Source of the DNA: Tissierella sp.
GTDB taxonomy: Bacteria > Bacillota > Clostridia > Tissierellales > Tissierellaceae
Direction of reading: 5' to 3'
Length of the DNA stretch: 64,000 nt
NCBI RefSeq assembly: GCF_031460495.1
Contig: NZ_JAVKTS010000001.1
Span: 434,001-498,000, forward strand
Shown here one piece after another: positions 53,155 through 61,615 of the stretch. A model generated the notes under the pieces. The model did no database searches and had not been told where the DNA came from. It saw only the letters and a list, made by a program, of their open reading frames with translations. Within the stretch, counting starts at the first letter, position 1. Each line of letters begins with the position of its first letter. The position numbers were made by a program, and so were the translations under genes.

Positions 53155-53693
53155 ACCATATCTATCCCATATTTTTTAGTCTTTGGATCCATGAATATAG
53201 GCAATTTTGGAGTATAAAAGGTAAATAAAATAAAACTAGATCCTATTAAGATAAATATAATTAACCCAAGAATATTTGTCATATTACTAAATTCTTTCTT
53301 CATTATCTTGTAACTAATTAATTGACATATTAATGCACCCACTAGAAAAGAGCCAATATCAATAAATGTTACAGCTTCTTTTGTTATTGAAGTATATGCG
53401 TAGAATACTATAACTATAAATATTTCCATGGCGAGAACTCCAATAGCTTTTCCAATAAAGAAACTATTTGTATCATTTTTAATAAAGCCGTATTCAATAA
53501 TAGAGAATAATAAGAGAGAAAAATATCCTAGCTTTAGATGTTCCCAAACACTTTCATTGACAGGGCTGAAAATAGCTACTATACTAGATTCTCCAGACCA
53601 TTTGTAAGTAAAATGAAGTAGAGAACCAACTATAATTATCCAGAAAAAACCTACTGTCTCCCATTTCTTTATTTTAGTATAATTACGATACAT
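53142..53693 (-). CDS. Integral membrane protein, DUF6512-like
   Basis: 183 residues, about five membrane helices. The motif FSPVNESVWEHLKLGYFSLL is the family hallmark as I recall it. Function unknown. AGAGGTGATGGC lies directly before the ATG. Its last codons form one arm of the hairpin at 53115-53154. Confidence 0.7.
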   Translation of the reverse strand: MYRNYTKIKKWETVGFFWIIIVGSLLHFTYKWSGESSIVAIFSPVNESVWEHLKLGYFSLLLFSIIEYGFIKNDTNSFFIGKAIGVLAMEIFIVIVFYAYTSITKEAVTFIDIGSFLVGALICQLISYKIMKKEFSNMTNILGLIIFILIGSSFILFTFYTPKLPIFMDPKTKKYGIDMVNPM

Positions 53694-53753
53694 GCCATCA
53701 CCTCTAGAGATATTATCTCCTTATGCAGTGCAGTTATTCATCCTCTATTATCT

Positions 53754-54413
53754 TCATTCCCAAATAGTTTCTGTGGTATTTATATTAATGATATGTTCAT
53801 CAATAGCGAAGGTTTTATCGTCAATCCACATAAGTTTATTATCTGCACCAAAACCACCAACAAATACTCTTTTTCTATGCTTAAATGTATTTAAATATAG
53901 CCTATCTAGGTAGATTAAAGTATTTCCACCAGTTGCACCACCATCAACAAGATACATAGAAATCTGATGATTAGAGTCGGGAGATTTATTTTGCTCTATT
54001 AAAGTAGTACTTCCGAAGCCATATCCTATAAATAATATTAACATTATCCCTAAGATTGCAATAAAGTATGTAGAAGCAGCTAGTATCATAGATCTCCAAT
54101 GAGATTTTCTACAGCTTAAAAGAGGATAAAGTAGAAAAATTGGCATAGCTAAGAATATATCTTTTATTGATAAAACTAGAGTCAATAGGGTAATCAACGC
54201 AATTAAAAGTTGACTAACTCTAAAATCACTTTTTTTCTTTATTGATATGAATACTATAAAAGTCATTATAAAGTAAACCACATAATAGCCATATTGAACC
54301 CTATCTGATATAAAAGAAAAATTGAATAAATTAAGTATAGCAACAAATACTAACAATCCCCATATTGAAAATAATACTTTCTTTTCTTTAGCCAAGTTTC
54401 TTATACTTTTCAT
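53754..54413 (-). CDS. Membrane protein with DUF5412-like C-terminal domain
   Basis: 219 residues from ATG 54413; an in-frame GTG at 54428 overlaps the GGGGTG site. Five or so helices (about 15-135) precede a soluble domain with MYLVDGGATGGNT, FVGGFGADNKLMWIDDKTF and a final INI strand, the pattern of DUF5412. Function unknown. It may share a transcript with the next minus-strand gene, although 60 bases and no clear promoter separate them. Confidence 0.65.
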   Translation of the reverse strand: MKSIRNLAKEKKVLFSIWGLLVFVAILNLFNFSFISDRVQYGYYVVYFIMTFIVFISIKKKSDFRVSQLLIALITLLTLVLSIKDIFLAMPIFLLYPLLSCRKSHWRSMILAASTYFIAILGIMLILFIGYGFGSTTLIEQNKSPDSNHQISMYLVDGGATGGNTLIYLDRLYLNTFKHRKRVFVGGFGADNKLMWIDDKTFAIDEHIININTTETIWE

Positions 54414-54607
54414 ATACGAACACCCCACTTTGCTTACTAATATATCATGAGTAAGTGAGATTAAGCAATTATTTAGCTACATAAGTATAATTAGAGATAA
54501 GTAATATATTTAGGGTAAAAGAATGATATACTTATATATAGATGATTTTTTAGCAGATAATCATGCAATTATGATGTATGCACCTTTTCTTGAGGAAGGA
54601 GTATTAA

Positions 54608-55312
54608 ATGATTAAATTAACCATAGAGGATATAGAAATAGAAGTAGCAAAAAAGAATATAAAAACCATACGCTTATCAGTGCATCCACCTAATGGACAA
54701 GTAAAGATTTCAGCACCTAATAGAATGACAGATGAAAGTATTAGATTATTTATTATATCTAGATTAGCTTGGATAAAGAAACAGCAGTTAAAGTTTGAAA
54801 ATCAAGAAAAGATTCCAGAACTAGAATATGTCTCTGGAGAAGAACATTATTATTTTGGTCAAAGATATTTACTTAATGTAATCACTGAAGATATTAACAA
54901 AGCTAAAGTTGAGATTAGAAGTAATAAATTCATAGACTTATATGTTAGAGAAGGAAGCGATAAAGGAAAAAGAGCAGCTACTATGAAAGAGTGGTATCGA
55001 AAGGAATTGAAGTCTTTGATTCCGTCAATGATAGAGAAATGGGAAAATATAATGGGACTGAAAATCAATGAATGGGGAGTTAAACAGATGAAAACCAGAT
55101 GGGGTACTTGTAATATCAATGCCAAGAGAATTTGGTTGAATCTAGAGTTAGCTAAAAAACCATATCATTGTCTTGAATACATTATAGTCCACGAAATAGC
55201 TCATCTAATAGAAAGAGGTCATGGACCTAAGTTTAAGGCTATAATGGATGAATATTATCCAAATTGGAGAAATGTAAAAGCTGAGTTAAATGGAATGATA
55301 TTTCAAGATTAG
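54608..55312 (+). CDS. YgjP-like (DUF45) zinc metallopeptidase
   Basis: 234 residues. The zinc site is VHEIAHLIERGHGPKF near the C-terminus (HExxH, third ligand in GHGPKF), preceded by KQMKTRWGTCN and IWLNLELAKKP, the YgjP hallmark. Cytoplasmic; family function is largely unknown. AAGGAG precedes the ATG. 29 bases separate it from the aminotransferase-like gene, so a joint transcript is likely. Confidence 0.88.
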   Translation: MIKLTIEDIEIEVAKKNIKTIRLSVHPPNGQVKISAPNRMTDESIRLFIISRLAWIKKQQLKFENQEKIPELEYVSGEEHYYFGQRYLLNVITEDINKAKVEIRSNKFIDLYVREGSDKGKRAATMKEWYRKELKSLIPSMIEKWENIMGLKINEWGVKQMKTRWGTCNINAKRIWLNLELAKKPYHCLEYIIVHEIAHLIERGHGPKFKAIMDEYYPNWRNVKAELNGMIFQD

Positions 55313-55341
55313 TGGAGTTAATGAAGGAGGAGAAAATTATT

Positions 55342-56511
55342 ATGAAGTACAATTTTGATGAAGTAGTTGATAGGAAAAACTCGAATTCAATTAAATGGAT
55401 GGCACCAAGGTTAGAATATGGTGATGAGGATATTTTACCTATGTGGATTGCAGATATGGACTTTAAAGTGGCAGATGAAATACTCAATGGATTGAAGGGA
55501 CCAATTGAACATGGAATACTAGGATATGATATTAATCCAGATTCATTCTATGAAATAATAATTAATTGGATCTATGACAAACATAATTGGAAGATAGAAA
55601 AGGAATGGATAACATTTGTACCTGGGGTTGTTCCAGCAATTGGTATTGCAGTAAGGGCATTCACTAAAGAAAATGATGGGGCATTATTGCAATCACCAGT
55701 ATACCATCCCTTCTATAAAATATTAAAGAATAATAATAGGGTGGCTGTTGAAAATCATTTAGTTTTTGATGGAAACAGGTATATATTGGATTTTGAGGAT
55801 ATGAGGAGTAAGATTAGTGAGAAAACTAAATTGGCTATATCTTGTAGCCCTCATAATCCTGTAGGTAGGGTGTGGACCAAGGAAGAACTTGAAGAGTATG
55901 GACGAATATGTCTTGAAAACAATATGATTATATTATCAGATGAAATACATTCAGACATAACATATAAAAATCATAAGCATATACCAATAGCTTCCATATC
56001 AAGAGAGCTTGAATTGAATACTATTACATTTATGGCACCTAGTAAAACTTTTAATATTGCAGGTTTATTTGCCTCTATAGCTATTATTCCAAATGAAGAT
56101 ATGAGAAAAGCCTATAATCAGGCCATAGATGTTTTGGGTCTTCATCATGCTAATACCCTTTCTGTTGCAGGATTTGAAGCAGCATATAAATATGGCAAGG
56201 AATGGTTGGCAGAGGTATTAGAGTATATAGAAGGAAATGCTGATTTTGCAACAGAATACATTAAAAAGAATATTCCAGAAGTAGTAGCATATAAGCCCGA
56301 TGGTACCTACTTAATGTGGCTTGATTTCAATAAACTAGGCAAGACCTCTGATGAAGTAAATGAACTTTTAATTAAAAAGGGCAAGGTATTATTAAATAAT
56401 GGGAAGGATTTTGGTACTGGTGGAGATGGTTATTTTAGATTTAATATAGCTTGCCCAAGGATAGTACTAGAAGATGCATTAAAGAGGATAGCAGTGGCTG
56501 TACAGGAGTAA
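55342..56511 (+). CDS. patB: PatB/MalY-type cystathionine beta-lyase / aminotransferase (PLP)
   Basis: 389 residues. Family features: LPMWIADMDFKV, PGVVPAIGIAVRAFT, SCSPHNPVGRVWTKEE, SDEIHSDITY (PLP Asp) and the Schiff-base Lys in APSKTFNIAGLF; closing RFNIACPR with the carboxylate-binding Arg. These enzymes cleave cystathionine or cysteine conjugates. ATG 55342 follows GGAGGAG (55327-55333); an in-frame ATG at 55312 overlaps the preceding stop. Confidence 0.92.
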   Translation: MKYNFDEVVDRKNSNSIKWMAPRLEYGDEDILPMWIADMDFKVADEILNGLKGPIEHGILGYDINPDSFYEIIINWIYDKHNWKIEKEWITFVPGVVPAIGIAVRAFTKENDGALLQSPVYHPFYKILKNNNRVAVENHLVFDGNRYILDFEDMRSKISEKTKLAISCSPHNPVGRVWTKEELEEYGRICLENNMIILSDEIHSDITYKNHKHIPIASISRELELNTITFMAPSKTFNIAGLFASIAIIPNEDMRKAYNQAIDVLGLHHANTLSVAGFEAAYKYGKEWLAEVLEYIEGNADFATEYIKKNIPEVVAYKPDGTYLMWLDFNKLGKTSDEVNELLIKKGKVLLNNGKDFGTGGDGYFRFNIACPRIVLEDALKRIAVAVQE

Positions 56512-56547
56512 CGGTACAGGGATATACTGGGATAAAATAAAGAATGA

Positions 56548-56688
56548 CGAAAGAATGAGCTCAGAAAAAGTAAAAAATTCCCATCTCTATTTAGGTTAAG
56601 AGTTGGCAAATATAGAATAATATATTATATTGAAAATGAGAATATAATTATATCTGAAGTTGATATTAGAGGGGATATATACAAGTAA
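56548..56688 (+). pseudogene. RelE/ParE toxin C-terminal fragment
   Basis: An open frame from just after TGA 56545-56547 to TAA 56686-56688 encodes 46 residues ending LFRLRVGKYRIIYYIENEN and EVDIRGDIYK, the C-terminal half of RelE-type mRNA interferases. There is no start codon or ribosome binding site and no antitoxin gene. A dead remnant. It lies in the 365-base gap 56512-56876 together with the terminator below. Confidence 0.7.
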
Positions 56689-56698
56689 TAAAGGTGAT

Positions 56699-56735
56699 AA
56701 AACATAGGTAATATCTTAATAATTGCCTATGTTTT
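56699..56735 (+). terminator. Terminator after the RelE remnant
   Basis: A 10-bp stem AAAACATAGG / CCTATGTTTT (56699-56708 with 56726-56735), extended inward by four more pairs, tail ATTTATAG. It likely ends the transcript of the peptidase-lyase pair. Confidence 0.7.
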
Positions 56736-56876
56736 ATTTATAGTATTATTTAGAGTCCTTGTTGATACTTTAGAAATACATAGATTTGATTGATAAATTT
56801 CATGTTAAATGTACATAAGTAGATTTATACGAAGTATAAACGATTCTGCTAAGAACTGAAATTATAGGGGGATACT

Positions 56877-57350
56877 ATGAATAGAGTAACAAAAAACATG
56901 ACTATCTTGGGCATTATTGCCATAGTGTTAGTTTTAATTGTAAGTATAAATAATAAATCTTTAAAGGGTCCTAATCCTGAAGATTTAAGTAGTATAATAT
57001 TAGTTGATGTTATTGGTGAGGAGGGTATTCAGAAGGTTACTCTTGATAAACAGGTGGATATACATAGTTTCCTAAATATATTCAATAATGCTAAGAAAAC
57101 AGGTGTACAAAGCAATTCACAGTTTCCAAGTAAAACAAAATTTACAATTGTTCTTTATAAATTTAAATCATCAGGAAATAGTTGGAGGTCAATTTATGAA
57201 GAAAATGGCGAATTGTATATAGACCAACCTTTTGCTGGGATTTATAAAATAGACTCAAAAGATTTGCATATTTTAGAACAAGTTATAAAAAATGGAGATA
57301 AAGAAGAGATTTCGATATTAGTTAATAATATACTTAACAACGATTTGTAA
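56877..57350 (+). CDS. Membrane-anchored DUF5301-like protein
   Basis: 157 residues. A membrane helix (about 7-25) precedes a domain with SIILVDVIGEEGIQKVTL, IHSFLNIFNNAKKTGVQSN and YKIDSKDLHILEQV, as in DUF5301 proteins. Function unknown. GGGGG precedes the ATG. Confidence 0.6.
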   Translation: MNRVTKNMTILGIIAIVLVLIVSINNKSLKGPNPEDLSSIILVDVIGEEGIQKVTLDKQVDIHSFLNIFNNAKKTGVQSNSQFPSKTKFTIVLYKFKSSGNSWRSIYEENGELYIDQPFAGIYKIDSKDLHILEQVIKNGDKEEISILVNNILNNDL

Positions 57351-57532
57351 GATTGAAATAATTATTTGGTATTGCATATAATTTATATAATATGAATTTA
57401 TCTCGACTATATATAATATAGGATGATAGTAACGCATTATTAGTCGTCTCATATAAATAATACAAATATCTACCTAGAAAACATTTAAAACATATGGTAT
57501 ACTTTAATTAATATTATAGAAGGGGTGGACAC

Positions 57533-57556
57533 ATGTATATATATCTTGCTAAATAA
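57533..57556 (+). CDS. Leader peptide (7 codons) of the ABC-F gene
   Basis: ATG TAT ATA TAT CTT GCT AAA TAA behind AAGGGGTGG (57521-57529). It lies downstream of a TATACT box (57498-57503) and about 140 bases before a terminator. This is the layout of ribosome-mediated attenuation of ABC-F resistance genes. The codons CTT GCT AAA (57545-57553) can pair with 57616-57624. Confidence 0.65.
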   Translation: MYIYLAK

Positions 57557-57615
57557 TGAATTAAATAAGCACAGCTTTTATTCTTGAACTAATAGAGTAT
57601 TTTTGTTGTGCAAAT

Positions 57616-57746
57616 TTTAGCGAGAAATCTCTTTTAATATATTTATTAAAATTACCACCAAAGATAATTAGAATATATTTTTGTAACCTTAGTTGAGAGC
57701 TTTCTATCCTCAACTTTTTTTGTATTCAAATTATGATTCTCGCTAA
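57616..57746 (+). promoter_or_regulatory. Attenuator region with competing pairings
   Basis: TTTAGCGAG (57616-57624) can pair with CTTGCTAAA in the leader ORF (9 pairs, one wobble) or with CTCGCTAA (57739-57746) just before the ABC-F ribosome binding site (8 pairs with 57617-57624). The terminator at 57691-57722 lies between. Ribosomes stalled by antibiotic on the leader would change which pairing forms. It fills most of the 57351-57774 gap; the first 150 bases of that gap show no other structure. Confidence 0.5.
57691..57722 (+). terminator. Attenuator terminator upstream of the ABC-F gene
   Basis: A 7-bp stem AGTTGAG / CTCAACT (57691-57697 with 57709-57715) followed by seven T. It would stop transcription before the coding region at 57775. 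Confidence 0.8.
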
Positions 57747-57774
57747 TATTTTAATTATGGAAGGAGAATCTTAT

Positions 57775-59247
57775 ATGACATTGATTGATATTCGCAATCT
57801 AACATTTGAATACCCTGGAAGCCTAGAGCCTATCTTTAGTAATTTAGATTTACAACTAGATACTGATTGGAAGCTAGGGTTTATAGGTAGAAATGGCTAT
57901 GGCAAAACAACATTTTTAAAACTATTAATGGATAAATACCCTTATGAAGGAACGATTACTAAAGCAATTTCCATGGCTTACTTTCCTTTTTCTATTGAAA
58001 ATTATGATATGATGACTCTGGATTTATTAGAAACAATACAGCCGAATTTTGAGTTGTGGAGATTACAGAGAGAAATAAATCTATTAGAAGTAGAAGAAGA
58101 TACTCTCCATAGGCCATTTTCTACCTTAAGTGGTGGGGAGCAAACCAAGATTTTATTAGCTCTACTATTTGCAGAAGAGGAAAGGTTTTTACTTATCGAT
58201 GAACCTACGAATCATTTAGATACCCATGGAAGAGAAGTAGTAGCAAAATATCTAAAAAGTAAAAAAGGATTTATACTTGTATCCCATGATAGGGAGTTTG
58301 TAAATAGTATAGTAGATCATATATTAACTATAGAAAAGAGCAAGATAGTAATCCAAAGGGGAACCTATTATACCTGGGAGGAAAATAAGAACCTAGAGGA
58401 CAGATATGAACTAGAAAAAAATCAAAAGCTTAGAAAAGAAATCAGAAGGTTAAAACAATCTTCAAGGGAAAAAGCCCAATGGTCTGATAAGGTAGAAGCA
58501 ACGAAAATTGGTACTGGTAGTGTAGATAGGGGTTATATAGGACATATGGCTGCTAAAATGATGAAACGGTCCAAGGCCATAGAAAAAAGATATGAAAAGG
58601 CTATAGAGGAAAAGGAAAAGCTACTAAAAAATATAGAAGCTATAGATAAATTACAGATGAATCCATTAAATCATCATGCAAAACAATATGTATTAGCAGA
58701 AAATTTTTCAATCGCATATGAAAATAAGAATCTCTTTAAAGCAATACAATTTACAATAGAAAAAGGCGATTGCATTGTTTTCAAGGGTGATAATGGAAGT
58801 GGTAAATCTAGTATTATAAAAGCCATATTAGGAAGTGATGTCCCTTGGGATGGTAAACTTCAAATCGCAAAGGGAATTGCAATTTCATATGTTCCACAGA
58901 AATTTCATAATGTTAGTGGAAATATAAATGATTTTGTAAGGAAAGAACAAGTAGATAAAACAAAACTTCTAACTACTCTAAGGCAACTAGGCTTTACTAG
59001 GGAGCAATTTGATATTCCTATTGAGAATTTTAGTATGGGACAAAAGAAAAAGATATTGCTAGCTAAGTCTATATGTGAAGAAGCACATTTATATATTTGG
59101 GATGAACCTCTTAATTATATTGATGTAATATCTAGAATTCAGATAGAAAATATGATTTTGGAATACTCTCCAACGATGATTTTAGTAGAGCATGATAGGA
59201 GATTTATAGATAAAGTAGCCACTGATATTATTGAATTATCAAAATAA
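57775..59247 (+). CDS. Lsa/CplR-type ABC-F ribosomal protection protein (predicted antibiotic resistance)
   Basis: 490 residues, two ABC cassettes, no membrane helices. First: GRNGYGKTT, LSGGEQTKILLALL, LIDEPTNHLDT; second: GDNGSGKSS, FSMGQKKKILLAKS and IWDEPLNYIDV, the altered Walker region typical of Lsa-type proteins. The linker (GHMAAKMMKRSKAIEKR) is the antibiotic-resistance domain that reaches the peptidyl-transferase centre. Such proteins confer lincosamide, pleuromutilin and streptogramin A resistance; the spectrum here is not known. The ATG at 57775 behind GGAGA is chosen over 57733, which is in frame but lacks a site. Its leader and terminator suggest induction by the drug. Confidence 0.85.
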   Translation: MTLIDIRNLTFEYPGSLEPIFSNLDLQLDTDWKLGFIGRNGYGKTTFLKLLMDKYPYEGTITKAISMAYFPFSIENYDMMTLDLLETIQPNFELWRLQREINLLEVEEDTLHRPFSTLSGGEQTKILLALLFAEEERFLLIDEPTNHLDTHGREVVAKYLKSKKGFILVSHDREFVNSIVDHILTIEKSKIVIQRGTYYTWEENKNLEDRYELEKNQKLRKEIRRLKQSSREKAQWSDKVEATKIGTGSVDRGYIGHMAAKMMKRSKAIEKRYEKAIEEKEKLLKNIEAIDKLQMNPLNHHAKQYVLAENFSIAYENKNLFKAIQFTIEKGDCIVFKGDNGSGKSSIIKAILGSDVPWDGKLQIAKGIAISYVPQKFHNVSGNINDFVRKEQVDKTKLLTTLRQLGFTREQFDIPIENFSMGQKKKILLAKSICEEAHLYIWDEPLNYIDVISRIQIENMILEYSPTMILVEHDRRFIDKVATDIIELSK

Positions 59248-59277
59248 GACAGGGCTAAATTGGAGGATATTTGAACA

Positions 59278-60231
59278 ATGAATATAAACAAGAAGAATTA
59301 TCAATTAAACCATCATGCTATCGATAATCGATACAACCGATTAAACGATGAATTAAAAAGAGAATTTGGACAAAAAGTGATGAAGCTATCCTTAGATGGT
59401 GGCTTCACCTGTCCGAATCGAGATGGAAGAGTAGGAGATAAAGGTTGTATATTTTGTAGTGAAGAAGGATCTGGAGAATTTGCAGGGTCTAGGCTTGACT
59501 CTATACAAGAGCAAATAGAGCAGCAGAAAAAATTACTTTCAAGGAAATGGAATACAGATAAATACATTGCATATTTTCAAAACTTCACAAATACCTACGC
59601 TTCTGTAGATAGGCTTAGAAAATTATACTATGAGGCCATAAATATAGAAGGAGTAGTAGGACTAGCCATAGCTACAAGACCAGATTGCTTGGATGAAGAT
59701 GTACTTCAGTTATTAGAAGAATTAAATGAAAAGACTTATCTATGGATTGAATTAGGTCTCCAAACTATTCATGAAAAATCAGCTAAATTTATTAGAAGGG
59801 GATATCCCTTATCTATATATAGTGAAGCAATAGAAAAACTAAAATCAAGAAATATAAAAACCGTCACTCACATAATAATAGGACTACCTGGTGAAAGCTC
59901 AGAGGAAATACTTGAGACTGTAAAATATGTGGGCAGTACATCTACTTGGGGAGTAAAGCTACATTCTCTATACATTCAAAGAGCTACGGATCTATATAAT
60001 TATTATTTAAAAAATCCATTTTATATAATGAGTAAAGAAGAATATGTATCTACTGTAGTAGATGCTATTGAGTTACTTCCCCAAGATATGGTGGTTCATA
60101 GGGTGACTGGGGATGGAAAAAAAGACTTGCTTCATGAACCAAAATGGAGCTTAGATAAGTTAAATGTATTGTCAATGATTGATAAAGAGCTAAAAACAAG
60201 GAATTATTATCAAGGTAAAAACATCAAATAA
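59278..60231 (+). CDS. ytqA: Radical SAM protein, TIGR01212/YtqA family
   Basis: 317 residues. Cluster cysteines C45, C57 and C60 in CPNRDGRVGDKGCIFC (CX11CX2C), then IATRPDCL, ELGLQTIHEKSAKFI, GLPGES and LHSLYIQRAT, as in YtqA. The family is related to Elp3/HemN-like radical SAM enzymes; the reaction is not established. GGAGGATATT precedes the ATG. It lies 30 bases after the ABC-F gene and may be cotranscribed. Confidence 0.9.
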   Translation: MNINKKNYQLNHHAIDNRYNRLNDELKREFGQKVMKLSLDGGFTCPNRDGRVGDKGCIFCSEEGSGEFAGSRLDSIQEQIEQQKKLLSRKWNTDKYIAYFQNFTNTYASVDRLRKLYYEAINIEGVVGLAIATRPDCLDEDVLQLLEELNEKTYLWIELGLQTIHEKSAKFIRRGYPLSIYSEAIEKLKSRNIKTVTHIIIGLPGESSEEILETVKYVGSTSTWGVKLHSLYIQRATDLYNYYLKNPFYIMSKEEYVSTVVDAIELLPQDMVVHRVTGDGKKDLLHEPKWSLDKLNVLSMIDKELKTRNYYQGKNIK

Positions 60232-60246
60232 CTATTATACTATAGT

Positions 60247-60275
60247 AACCCTTAATCCTATTCTAGCATAATATA
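60247..60275 (+). promoter_or_regulatory. Sigma-K-like sporulation promoter of the LysM gene
   Basis: AACC (60247-60250), a 16-base spacer and CATAATATA (60267-60275), matching AC...CATANNNTA of mother-cell sigma-K promoters. No good sigma-A boxes are present. Fits a spore coat role. Confidence 0.45.
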
Positions 60276-60310
60276 TTAATGCAAAGAATAATGAAAGAAG
60301 GGTGGTAAAT

Positions 60311-61585
60311 ATGAGTGAAAATTATGCAATGGGAAGAACAACATGTCCAACAGGAAGTTTTTCCTATACAATAAAGTCAGGAGATACACTCTATAAACTG
60401 GCAATCACATACAATACAACAGTAGAGGCAATAATGGCAATAAACCCAGGAATCAACCCAAACAACCTACAAATAGGTCAAAGGATATGTATTCCAGGTT
60501 CACCTACACCTCCGCCAACAACATGTCCAACGGGAAGCTTTCCCTATACAATAAAATCGGGAGATACGCTCTATAAATTAGCAATCACATACAATACAAC
60601 AGTAGAGGCAATAATGGCAATAAACCCTGGAATCAACCCAAACAACCTTCAAATAGGTCAAAGGATATGTATACCAGGTTCACCTACACCTCCACCAACA
60701 ACATGCCCAACAGGAAGCTTTTCCTACACAATAAAATCGGGAGATACGCTCTATAAACTAGCAATCACATACAATACAACAGTAGAGGCAATAATAGCAA
60801 TAAACCCTGGAATTAATCCGAATAACCTTCAAATAGGTCAAAGAATTTGTATACCAGGTGGAACTACACCTCCGCCACCAACATGCCCAATGGGAAGCTT
60901 TTCCTACACAATAAAATCAGGAGATACACTTTATATGCTAGCAATTAGATATAATACAACAGTAGAGGCAATAATGGCAATAAACCCTGGAATCAACCCA
61001 AATAACCTACAAATAGGTCAAGTGATATGTATTCCTAGTGGAACTACACCTCCGCCTCCATGTGATGGACTATTTTATGCAGTTAAAGCAGGCGATACCT
61101 TATTTAGCATAGCAATGATGTTCAATATACCATTAGCTACACTAATGGCAGCTAATCCAGGAGTAGATCCAAATAATCTCCAAATAGGTCAATTAATTTG
61201 TATCCCAAGAATAGAGCCACCACCAATATCTTGTCCAGGTGGTACAGTATATGTAGTTAGAGCAAATGATAATTTAGCATCAATCATACTAAGATTTAAT
61301 GTATCAGTAATGGATCTTATGGAGGCTAATCCAAATGTGGATTTTGACAATTTGATGGTAGGTCAGCAAATTTGTATAATGCCTCATATGGATAGAGGAT
61401 GCCCTTGTCCCATGGGAACTAGGAAGTATACAATAGTTCAAGCAGATATCCCAATGGATGGAGTGGTAGTAGTAGCCTTAGCAAGAAAATTCAGCACAAC
61501 TGTAGAAAACCTAATGAAAATGAACCCAAATTTAACACCGTCAGATTTTGTAGTAGGTAAGATGATTTGTGTTCCAAGTATGTAA
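60311..61585 (+). CDS. LysM repeat protein, probable spore coat/exosporium protein
   Basis: 424 residues from ATG 60311 (in-frame GTG at 60302 lies in the AAGGGTGG site). Seven LysM-type units: four near-identical ones (YTIKSGDTLYKLAITYNTT, then INPGINPNNLQIGQ, then CIPG) joined by TPPPTTCPTGSF-type linkers, then three diverged ones (about 250-300, 308-355, 362-420). Each unit carries two cysteines (one before, one after the LysM). No signal peptide, which excludes ordinary secretion and agrees with a mother-cell coat protein such as SafA-like proteins. A sigma-K-like promoter precedes it. Confidence 0.85.
   Translation: MSENYAMGRTTCPTGSFSYTIKSGDTLYKLAITYNTTVEAIMAINPGINPNNLQIGQRICIPGSPTPPPTTCPTGSFPYTIKSGDTLYKLAITYNTTVEAIMAINPGINPNNLQIGQRICIPGSPTPPPTTCPTGSFSYTIKSGDTLYKLAITYNTTVEAIIAINPGINPNNLQIGQRICIPGGTTPPPPTCPMGSFSYTIKSGDTLYMLAIRYNTTVEAIMAINPGINPNNLQIGQVICIPSGTTPPPPCDGLFYAVKAGDTLFSIAMMFNIPLATLMAANPGVDPNNLQIGQLICIPRIEPPPISCPGGTVYVVRANDNLASIILRFNVSVMDLMEANPNVDFDNLMVGQQICIMPHMDRGCPCPMGTRKYTIVQADIPMDGVVVVALARKFSTTVENLMKMNPNLTPSDFVVGKMICVPSM
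60341..61060 (+). repeat. Four tandem 180-bp repeats coding for LysM units
   Basis: Units at 60341-60520, 60521-60700, 60701-60880 and 60881-61060 start with the same ACATG(T/C)CCAA and have exactly the same length. Differences are mostly in third positions or in the linker (SPTPPPTTC versus TTPPPPTC). Such repeats can expand or contract by recombination. Confidence 0.9.
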
Positions 61586-61589
61586 TAGG

Positions 61590-61615
61590 AAAGCCCCTGA
61601 GATTTCAGGGGCTTT
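61590..61615. terminator. Bidirectional terminator after the LysM gene
   Basis: An 11-bp stem AAAGCCCCTGA / TCAGGGGCTTT with a GATT loop, ending within the stop codon of the convergent CPBP gene (61614-61616). Confidence 0.88.

Noticed and set aside
60341-61060. Regular direct repeats that might suggest a CRISPR array
   Set aside because: Period is 180 bp with no unique spacers, and the sequence is one continuous reading frame coding for LysM units.
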